Of a DNA stretch of 37,058 bases, positions 31,342 through 37,058 are shown piece after piece (the stretch's first letter is position 1; every line of letters begins with the position of its first letter). The notes below the pieces were generated by a model. The model saw nothing but the letters and a program-made list of their open reading frames with translations, did no database searches and was not told the DNA's origin. The DNA comes from an uncultured Prevotellaceae bacterium. Lineage in GTDB: Bacteria > Bacteroidota > Bacteroidia > Bacteroidales > Bacteroidaceae. The stretch is from NCBI GenBank assembly GCA_946185485.1, contig CAMHJQ010000029.1, positions 1 through 37,058 of the forward strand. The letters are read 5' to 3'. Both the position numbers and the translations under genes were made by a program.

Positions 31342-32307
31342 TTAGCGATTATATTTTTCCAATAGTCCTTTTACCAGTTTACCATGCTCCTTGATGACAT
31401 CGTCTGCCCATGGACCTGTCGCCGTGGCGCGGGGTAGCAGCATCGAGCACGACTCGTTCTGGTCGGAAATGCTCCAGCACAACCAGCTGATTCCCAACCG
31501 TTCGCACAGTTGTATCCACACCTCCTCACTCTCGGGGTCAATCTTACCATCGCCCGTGGCTTCGGTAGCGCCACTTTCCGAGATAAAGATGGGGATACCC
31601 TTCTTCACGGCCTCCTCCATGCGGTTGCGCAACTGCTCGCCATGGGTGGCAGCATAGAAGTGGACGGTATACATCACATTGTCAAAACCCTCCAGCGGAC
31701 TCTCAGCTACCAGATGGATGTCCTGGTCCCAGTGGGGATTGCCCACAAGCACCACGTTGTCAGGGTCATACTTGCGAATCTCGCCTATCACCTCGGCGGA
31801 ATACTTTTTCAGGGCAGCCCAAGAGTCTTCTACGGGCTCATTGAAAATCTCATAGATGACATGGGGATACTTGCCGTATTTCCGAGCCATCTCACCGAAG
31901 AACTGCTTGGCCTCGGCCGTCTTCATGATGTGCGAGTGCCAGTCGATGATGACGTAGATGTTCTGTTTGATAGCCGACTCTATGACGGGTGTCATGCACT
32001 GCATGGCATAGCTGGGATTCTCCAGGTAGTTGTCTTCTATCATAATGCCCATGGCAGCACGCACCACGGAGCAGTGCCAGTCGTTTTTCAGCGTCTGTAT
32101 CACCTTTTTATTGTAGAAGCGCGGCCAGAGGTTATGCCACCCCAGGCTGACACCTCGCAGGATGACGGGCTGTCCCTGCTGGTCGCACAGCTGCGAGCCC
32201 TTTACTTGCAACTGCCCATACTGCTTGACAGGGTCCTGCGCTTTCGCGCAGAAAGGTAAAAAGGTAAAAAGGTAAAAAGGTAAAAGAATCCGCCAAAGGT
32301 TTTTCAT
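31342..32307 (-). CDS. Secreted GH5 endoglucanase
   Basis: This 321-residue glycoside hydrolase belongs to family 5 (probably subfamily 2, cellulase type). Motifs in order: LRGVSLGWHNLWPRFYN, IIDWHSH, YEIFNEPVEDSW with the acid/base Glu, MYTVHFYAATHG, and FISESGATEATG with the nucleophile Glu. It cleaves beta-1,4-glucosidic bonds in cellulose or mixed glucan. The signal peptide (LPFYLFTFLPFCAKAQ) is largely encoded by an 8-bp tandem repeat (TTTTTACC). The start lies 24 bp after the cdsA stop, and the stop touches the GTG of the DUF4886 gene. The gene is thus the fourth member of the rsfS-ftsH-cdsA transcription unit. Confidence 0.93.
   Translation of the reverse strand: MKNLWRILLPFYLFTFLPFCAKAQDPVKQYGQLQVKGSQLCDQQGQPVILRGVSLGWHNLWPRFYNKKVIQTLKNDWHCSVVRAAMGIMIEDNYLENPSYAMQCMTPVIESAIKQNIYVIIDWHSHIMKTAEAKQFFGEMARKYGKYPHVIYEIFNEPVEDSWAALKKYSAEVIGEIRKYDPDNVVLVGNPHWDQDIHLVAESPLEGFDNVMYTVHFYAATHGEQLRNRMEEAVKKGIPIFISESGATEATGDGKIDPESEEVWIQLCERLGISWLCWSISDQNESCSMLLPRATATGPWADDVIKEHGKLVKGLLEKYNR
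32252..32285. repeat. 8-bp tandem repeat (AAAAAGGT)x4 in the GH5 signal peptide
   Basis: GGT recurs at 32255, 32263, 32271 and 32279 with A-runs between, a strict 8-bp period. Because 8 is not a multiple of 3, gain or loss of one unit shifts the GH5 frame near its start. Confidence 0.85.
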
Positions 32308-32331
32308 TTTTTCTCTATCTTATTTTACCTT

Positions 32332-33180
32332 TTAAAACAGCGACAGCGTATACAGGTAGACGACGGCTGCCGGTATGGCTATCAGCGACGAGTCGAAGCG
32401 GTCGAGCATGCCACCATGTCCCGGCAGGATGTTTCCTGAGTCCTTGATGCCCAAGGTACGCTTGAAAAGGCTTTCTATCAGGTCGCCCCACGTGCCGAAG
32501 ACGACGACGACGAGCCCCAGTCCGAGCCACTCCAGCGTCGAGAGCATGGTGCCGTCGAGGAAATAGCTGATGGCGTATGCGGCAGCCAGCACAAAGACGG
32601 CACCGCCAATGCTTCCCTCCCACGACTTGCCCGGCGAGATGCGGGGGAAGAGCTTGTGACGTCCCAACAGCGACCCCACACAGTAGGCTCCTGAGTCGTT
32701 GACCCACAGAAAGACGAATACCGACAGGGGCAACAGCGTATTGAAACTCACCGCTCCCTGCGGTGTGGCAGTGAATGCCAGCACGTTGAGCAGCGAGAAC
32801 GGCAGGGCGATATACATCTGCGAGAGCATGGTATAGGCCCAGTCCTGGATGGGGTCCGTCTGTTTGAGGTACAATTCGCTGACCATCAGATAGATGATGG
32901 TCACCAGATAGGGGATAAAGACCACGCTCTTGGCAGCGCCCCCATAGACATCGCTACAGAAATAAGTCATCGCATAGAAGAAATAGACGGCAGCGACGGT
33001 ACAGATGAAACGGTTGACGGTGACGCCAGGACGCTCGTTGACCAGCCCGGTAAATTCCCAAACGGTCAGTCCCGTCACGATGCTGAACAGCAGCACCATC
33101 GCCTCTGGGCGCAGAAACGACGCCACGATGGCAGCCACAAAAATGATGCCGGTTATCGTTCTAATGATGAAGTTTTTCAT
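32332..33180 (-). CDS. cdsA: Phosphatidate cytidylyltransferase CdsA
   Basis: CdsA makes CDP-diacylglycerol from phosphatidic acid and CTP in the inner membrane, the branch point of phospholipid synthesis. The 282-residue protein has about eight hydrophobic segments. The full family signature lies near the C-terminus: SLFKRTLGIKDSGNILPGHG then GMLDRFDS, with the conserved Lys, Asp and His-Gly-Gly-x-x-Asp-Arg pattern. The WVNDSGAY and SPGKSWEG motifs precede it. It starts 14 bp after the ftsH stop, the normal Bacteroidota order, and is followed by the GH5 gene after 24 bp. Confidence 0.95.
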   Translation of the reverse strand: MKNFIIRTITGIIFVAAIVASFLRPEAMVLLFSIVTGLTVWEFTGLVNERPGVTVNRFICTVAAVYFFYAMTYFCSDVYGGAAKSVVFIPYLVTIIYLMVSELYLKQTDPIQDWAYTMLSQMYIALPFSLLNVLAFTATPQGAVSFNTLLPLSVFVFLWVNDSGAYCVGSLLGRHKLFPRISPGKSWEGSIGGAVFVLAAAYAISYFLDGTMLSTLEWLGLGLVVVVFGTWGDLIESLFKRTLGIKDSGNILPGHGGMLDRFDSSLIAIPAAVVYLYTLSLF

Positions 33181-33194
33181 AGGCGCTTATTATT

Positions 33195-35270
33195 TTATTG
33201 GTCTTTTTCTGACTTTTCGGATTCTTCAGTATTCTCCGGATTCTCCGCACTCTCCGGTTTCTCCGGTTTCTCCGGCAATAGGCCAAGTTCCTTGGCACGG
33301 CGCTCAGCCATGGCCTCGGCTTCGGCACGCTGCTGAGCCTCGATGAGCTCTTCGGCACGGCTGACCCAGGGACGCTTGCCAAAGATCTTTTCCACGTCTT
33401 CAGCAAAGATGACCTCGCGCTCTACCAGCAACTGAGCCAGTTGCGCATGCCCCTCCTTGTGCTCTAAGAGTATCTGCTTGGCACGGTCGTACTGTTCGTT
33501 GACCATCTTCAGCACCTCCTCGTCCATCAACTTGGCCGTGGACTCGGAATATGGTTTCTGGAACGAGTACTCCTGCTGGTTGTAGTAGCACAGGTTAGGC
33601 AGTTTGTCGCTCATACCGGCATAGGCCACCATGCCGTAAGCCTGCTTGGTGGTACGCTCCAGGTCGTTCATGGCACCTGTCGAGATATGTCCTATGAAGA
33701 GTTCCTCGGCAGCACGTCCGCCCAACAGCGAGCACATCTCGTCGAGCATGGCCTCCTTGGTCTGCAGCACACGCTCCTCGGGCAGATACCACGCAGCACC
33801 CAAGGCCCGTCCACGGGGCACGATGCTGACCTTGACCAGCGGATTGGCAAACTCCGTGAACCACGAGATGGTGGCATGACCGGCCTCGTGGATGGCTATC
33901 GACTTCTTCTCAGCCTCCGTCATCACCTTGGTCTTCTTCTCCAGACCACCGATGATGCGATCCACGGCATCGAGGAAGTCCTGCTTGCCCACCTTCTCCC
34001 TATTATGACGGGCAGCGATGAGGGCTGCCTCGTTGCAGACGTTGGCAATGTCAGCTCCCGAGAAGCCCGGCGTCTGGCGGGCCAGGAAGTCGATGTCGAG
34101 GTTCTCGTCTAACTTCAGCGGCTTCAGGTGAACGACAAAAATCTCCCTGCGCTCGTTGAGGTCGGGCAGGTCGACATGTATCTGGCGGTCGAAGCGTCCG
34201 GCACGCATCAGCGCGGAGTCGAGCATGTCGGCACGGTTGGTGGCAGCCAGCGTGATGATGCCGCTATTGGTGCCAAAGCCGTCCATCTCCGTCAACAGAG
34301 CGTTCAGCGTATTCTCACGCTCGTCGTTGCCACCCATGGCGGGATTCTTCGAACGGGCACGACCCACGGCGTCTATCTCGTCGATGAAGATGATGCACGG
34401 GGCCTTGGTCTTGGCCTTCTCAAAGAGGTCGCGCACGCGACTGGCTCCCACACCGACGAACATCTCTACGAAGTCGGAACCCGACATCGAGAAGAAGGGC
34501 ACGCCGGCCTCGCCGGCTACCGCCTTGGCCAACAGTGTCTTACCCGTTCCCGGAGGACCTACCAACAGGGCACCCTTGGGTATCTTGCCACCCAACTCGG
34601 TATATTTCTGCGGATTCTTCAGGAAGTCGACAATCTCCTGCATCTCCTGCTTGGCACCGGCCTGACCGGCGACGTCCTTGAAGGTGATGCCCAGGTCGCC
34701 GCCCTTCTCGTACATCTGGGCCTTCGACTTGCCGACATTGAAGATGCCGCCGCCGCCCATCATGCCACCGCCGCCACCCATGCGACGCATGATGAACATC
34801 CACACCAGGATAATACCTCCGAAGAAGAGGATGTTCATAATCAGGGAATTAAAGAACTCGCCATCCTTAGAGTTATCATACGAGAACTTACCCGTGAACT
34901 TCTTCTCCTCACGGGCCTTGCTGATAAACTGTTCCACCTGGTCAACGCTGCCGATGGCTACCGTCACGCTGGGATTCTTGCCCGTCTGCTGAACACCCTG
35001 GTTGAAGACGTCGCGGATATGCTCTGGCTTGACGTACATCTGGAGGGTATTCTCGTATTTGTTGACGACAATCTTATCGGCATAGCCTTTGTTGACCATC
35101 ACCTTGAAGTCCGAATAGCCCGTTTCCGTGGTGGCACTCGATTTCTCACCGCCCTGCGTAAAATACATGGCAAGGATTGCTATAATCACCAAACCGTAAA
35201 TCCAGTTCATGTTGAACCTTGGCATCTTCATCTGCGGTTTGTTATTCTCTTGTTTATTCTGCTGTTCCAA
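33195..35270 (-). CDS. ftsH: ATP-dependent zinc metalloprotease FtsH
   Basis: FtsH is a membrane-bound AAA+ protease that degrades misfolded and regulatory membrane proteins. The 691-residue protein has a first TM helix (about 22-38), a periplasmic region and a second TM helix (about 142-162). A Gly-rich linker follows ([16 protein letters not shown]). The AAA domain has Walker A GPPGTGKT (238-245), Walker B IIFIDEID (293-300) and the second-region-of-homology arginines ([12 protein letters not shown]). The M41 protease site is HEAGH (461-465). The C-terminus (about 666-691, [20 protein letters not shown]) is a low-complexity acidic tail encoded by a 9-bp repeat. The gene lies between rsfS and cdsA. 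Confidence 0.96.
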   Translation of the reverse strand: MEQQNKQENNKPQMKMPRFNMNWIYGLVIIAILAMYFTQGGEKSSATTETGYSDFKVMVNKGYADKIVVNKYENTLQMYVKPEHIRDVFNQGVQQTGKNPSVTVAIGSVDQVEQFISKAREEKKFTGKFSYDNSKDGEFFNSLIMNILFFGGIILVWMFIMRRMGGGGGMMGGGGIFNVGKSKAQMYEKGGDLGITFKDVAGQAGAKQEMQEIVDFLKNPQKYTELGGKIPKGALLVGPPGTGKTLLAKAVAGEAGVPFFSMSGSDFVEMFVGVGASRVRDLFEKAKTKAPCIIFIDEIDAVGRARSKNPAMGGNDERENTLNALLTEMDGFGTNSGIITLAATNRADMLDSALMRAGRFDRQIHVDLPDLNERREIFVVHLKPLKLDENLDIDFLARQTPGFSGADIANVCNEAALIAARHNREKVGKQDFLDAVDRIIGGLEKKTKVMTEAEKKSIAIHEAGHATISWFTEFANPLVKVSIVPRGRALGAAWYLPEERVLQTKEAMLDEMCSLLGGRAAEELFIGHISTGAMNDLERTTKQAYGMVAYAGMSDKLPNLCYYNQQEYSFQKPYSESTAKLMDEEVLKMVNEQYDRAKQILLEHKEGHAQLAQLLVEREVIFAEDVEKIFGKRPWVSRAEELIEAQQRAEAEAMAERRAKELGLLPEKPEKPESAENPENTEESEKSEKDQ
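33211..33275. repeat. 9-bp repeat (TTCTCCGGT-type) encoding the FtsH tail
   Basis: TTCTCCGGA, TTCTCCGCA, TTCTCCGGT and similar units repeat with a 9-bp period. In frame on the minus strand they give alternating Pro-Glu-Lys/Asn. As 9 is a multiple of 3, copy-number change keeps the frame. Confidence 0.8.
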
Positions 35271-35345
35271 GTCTTTCGATGTTTAATAATTGCTGTTTGA
35301 TATAGGAAAATGAGGACGACTCGTATAGCGGCAATGCTTCACGTC

Positions 35346-35705
35346 TTAGTCCAAATCGGGTATCTGCGTCAGTGTTGCATCGTCCCACAGGTGTTCCAGA
35401 TCGTAGTATTCCCGCACGTCGGGCAGGAAGACGTGCACCAGCACGTCGCCGTAGTCCATGGCTACCCATTGTGCATTCTCCAGCCCTGCCACCGTTGCCG
35501 GCTTTTCTCCCAGGTCCTTACGGGCAAAATCGCCGATTGACTCTGTGACGGCCTCCACCTGCGACGGTGAATTGCCCTGACAGATGATGAAATAACGGGC
35601 AATAGCGCCTTCTATGTGCTGTAGGTCAGCCACCACGATACGCTGTCCTTTCTTCTCTTGTATTCCCTTGATAATTGTCTCTACTAGCTGTGTTTGTTGC
35701 TCCAT
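35346..35705 (-). CDS. rsfS: Ribosome silencing factor RsfS
   Basis: RsfS (RsfA/YbeB/Iojap family) binds ribosomal protein uL14 and blocks subunit joining when nutrients are scarce. The 119-residue sequence has the family motifs VVADLQHIEGAIARYFIICQG (two blocks within about 25-46), SQVEAVTESIGDFARK and the WVAMDYGDVLVHVFLPDVRE motif (about 83-102), ending in the usual LEHLWDDA. The length fits. It is the first gene of the operon with ftsH, cdsA, GH5 and DUF4886. Its promoter (TATCTTTG on the minus strand, 35738-35731) is back-to-back with that of metG. The gap to ftsH is 75 bp with no clear signal. Confidence 0.95.
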   Translation of the reverse strand: MEQQTQLVETIIKGIQEKKGQRIVVADLQHIEGAIARYFIICQGNSPSQVEAVTESIGDFARKDLGEKPATVAGLENAQWVAMDYGDVLVHVFLPDVREYYDLEHLWDDATLTQIPDLD

Positions 35706-35730
35706 TATTATAAAATACTGATTTGAGATG

Positions 35731-35738
35731 CAAAGATA
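35731..35738 (-). promoter_or_regulatory. -7 element of rsfS
   Basis: TATCTTTG on the minus strand matches the -7 consensus, 25 bp before the rsfS start. A TTTG lies 22 bp further upstream (35764-35761), slightly longer than the usual spacing. Confidence 0.6.
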
Positions 35739-35777
35739 CGAAGTTTTTCGGAAAGAACGACAAAATCAGGCAACATT

Positions 35778-35809
35778 TTTGGTCGGCTCAGTTTTTATTA
35801 ATAACTTTG
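35778..35809 (+). promoter_or_regulatory. Promoter of metG
   Basis: TTTG (35778-35781), 20 bp and TAACTTTG (35802-35809) match the consensus. The -7 element ends 29 bp before the metG ATG. Confidence 0.75.
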
Positions 35810-35838
35810 CAGGCAAATTTAAAAAACATTTACGAATC

Positions 35839-37058
35839 ATGGCAGAAAAGAAGTTTAAGAGAACGACCGTGACATCGGCATTGCCCTACGCTAATGGCGG
35901 TGTCCACATCGGTCACCTGGCAGGTGTCTATGTGCCTGCCGACATCTATGTGCGCTATCTGCGCCTGAAGAAAGAAGATGTGCTGTTCATCGGCGGCAGC
36001 GACGAGCATGGTGTGCCCATCACCGTCCGTGCCCGCAAGGAAGGCATCACCCCGCAGGACGTCGTAGACCGTTACCATAAGATGATCAAGGACTCGTTCC
36101 AGGAGTTCGGCATCTCGTTCGACATCTATAGCCGTACCACCTCCGATACCCATCACAAGTTTGCCGCCGAGTGGTTCCGCAAGCTGTACGACGAAGGCAA
36201 GCTGGTGGAGGAGACTACCGAGCAGCTGTACGACGAGGAGGCCAAACAGTTCCTGGCTGACCGCTATGTCACTGGTGAGTGTCCCCACTGCCACAACGAG
36301 GGTGCCTATGGCGACCAGTGCGAGAAGTGCGGACGCGACCTGAGTCCCACGGAGCTTATCAATCCCAAGTCGACCATCAGCGGCTCTACGCCTGTGCTGA
36401 AGTCGACCAAGAACTGGTATCTGCCGCTGAACGAATACCAGGAGTGGCTGAAGGAGTGGATTCTGGAGGGTCACAAGGAGTGGCGTCCCAACGTCTACGG
36501 ACAGTGCAAGTCGTGGTTGGAGATGGACCTGCAGCCGCGTGCCATGACCCGCGACCTGGACTGGGGCATCCCCGTACCCGTGGAGGGTGCCGAGGGCAAG
36601 GTGCTCTACGTGTGGTTCGACGCTCCCATCGGCTATGTCTCGAACACGGTCGAGCTGTGCGCCAAGGAGCCTGAGAAGTGGGGACCGTGGCAGCAGTGGT
36701 GGCAGGACGAAGACACCCGCCTGGTGCACTTCATCGGCAAGGACAACATCGTGTTCCACTGCATCATCTTCCCCGTCATGATGAAGGCTCACGGCAAGTA
36801 CATCATGCCCGACAACGTGCCTGCCAACGAGTTCCTGAACCTGGAGAACGACAAGATTTCGACGTCGCGCAACTGGGCTGTCTGGTTGCACGAATACTTA
36901 GTGGACATGCCCGGCAAGCAGGACGTGCTGCGCTATGTGCTGACAGCCAACGCTCCTGAGACCAAGGACAACAACTTCACCTGGAAGGACTTCCAGGACC
37001 GCAACAACAACGAGCTCGTCGCCGTCTATGGCAACTTCGTCAACCGCGCCCTGCAGCT
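35839..37058 (+). CDS. metG: Methionyl-tRNA synthetase MetG, partial (3' end beyond window)
   Basis: The frame is open from the ATG at 35839 to the window end, about 406 codons. The protein ([20 protein letters not shown]) charges tRNA-Met. It has the class I HIGH motif in [14 protein letters not shown], the SDEHG segment, a four-cysteine zinc knuckle ([18 protein letters not shown], about 148-165) and the active-site region [11 protein letters not shown]. The KMSKS loop is represented by a variant, DKISTSRNW, near residue 340, which is common in this branch. Its promoter lies 29 bp upstream, divergent from rsfS. The anticodon-binding domain would follow beyond the edge. Confidence 0.96.
   Translation, partial: MAEKKFKRTTVTSALPYANGGVHIGHLAGVYVPADIYVRYLRLKKEDVLFIGGSDEHGVPITVRARKEGITPQDVVDRYHKMIKDSFQEFGISFDIYSRTTSDTHHKFAAEWFRKLYDEGKLVEETTEQLYDEEAKQFLADRYVTGECPHCHNEGAYGDQCEKCGRDLSPTELINPKSTISGSTPVLKSTKNWYLPLNEYQEWLKEWILEGHKEWRPNVYGQCKSWLEMDLQPRAMTRDLDWGIPVPVEGAEGKVLYVWFDAPIGYVSNTVELCAKEPEKWGPWQQWWQDEDTRLVHFIGKDNIVFHCIIFPVMMKAHGKYIMPDNVPANEFLNLENDKISTSRNWAVWLHEYLVDMPGKQDVLRYVLTANAPETKDNNFTWKDFQDRNNNELVAVYGNFVNRALQ

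Overview
The window comes from a Bacteroidota chromosome, most likely Prevotella or a close relative. Three things point there. The promoters are of the Bacteroidota type (TTTG, about 20 bp, TAnnTTTG). The gene orders parA-parB-DUF5683-lytic transglycosylase-rel and rsfS-ftsH-cdsA are those of this phylum. Many secreted proteins end in the short Prevotella-type tail (for example NLAGQKVSKDYKGVKV). GC is moderate, and short tandem repeats are scattered through intergenic and even coding DNA. No insertion sequence, phage or CRISPR array is visible.

Layout. (1) 1-8922, minus strand: an eight-gene run of poorly characterised envelope and cytoplasmic proteins. In transcription order these are a small secreted protein, a TerB-like protein, a zinc-ribbon membrane protein, a DUF805 membrane protein, a 1246-residue membrane-anchored giant, a lipoprotein, a small secreted protein and a two-TM protein cut by the window edge. 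Just upstream (9026-10696) lies a membrane-bound Kelch/AraC-type regulator. A 21-bp-spaced direct repeat sits exactly where the -33 element of the operon promoter should be. This is the best candidate for an undescribed system. (2) 10754-12200: tRNA-Gln(CUG) diverging from mnmA. (3) 12229-18382, minus: a pectin-degradation block with a PL1-type pectate lyase, a pectate lyase/pectin methylesterase fusion and a secreted protein. (4) 18539-20216, plus: a MerR-type regulator, a 670-bp region holding a gene remnant and an unusual palindromic repeat element, and a small membrane-anchored protein. (5) 20324-27692, minus: parA, parB, DUF5683, lytic transglycosylase and rel, with a pectin methylesterase appended. 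(6) 27812-30512, plus: surE, lpxB and a DUF5020 protein. (7) 30517-35705, minus: rsfS, ftsH and cdsA, with a GH5 glucanase and an SGNH-type DUF4886 protein appended. (8) 35839 to the end, plus: 5' part of metG.

How the genes work together. Chromosome partition, stringent response and cell-wall turnover share one operon. Ribosome silencing, membrane proteolysis and phospholipid synthesis share another. In both, enzymes for plant polysaccharides follow at the tail with no visible promoter of their own. Together with the pectate lyase block this suggests an organism adapted to dietary pectin and glucan, although no SusC/SusD pair is present here. A second theme is that simple repeats have entered coding sequence in frame or shape signal peptides: mnmA, lpxB, the GH5 gene, parA, ftsH, and the shared leader of the lytic transglycosylase and pectin methylesterase.
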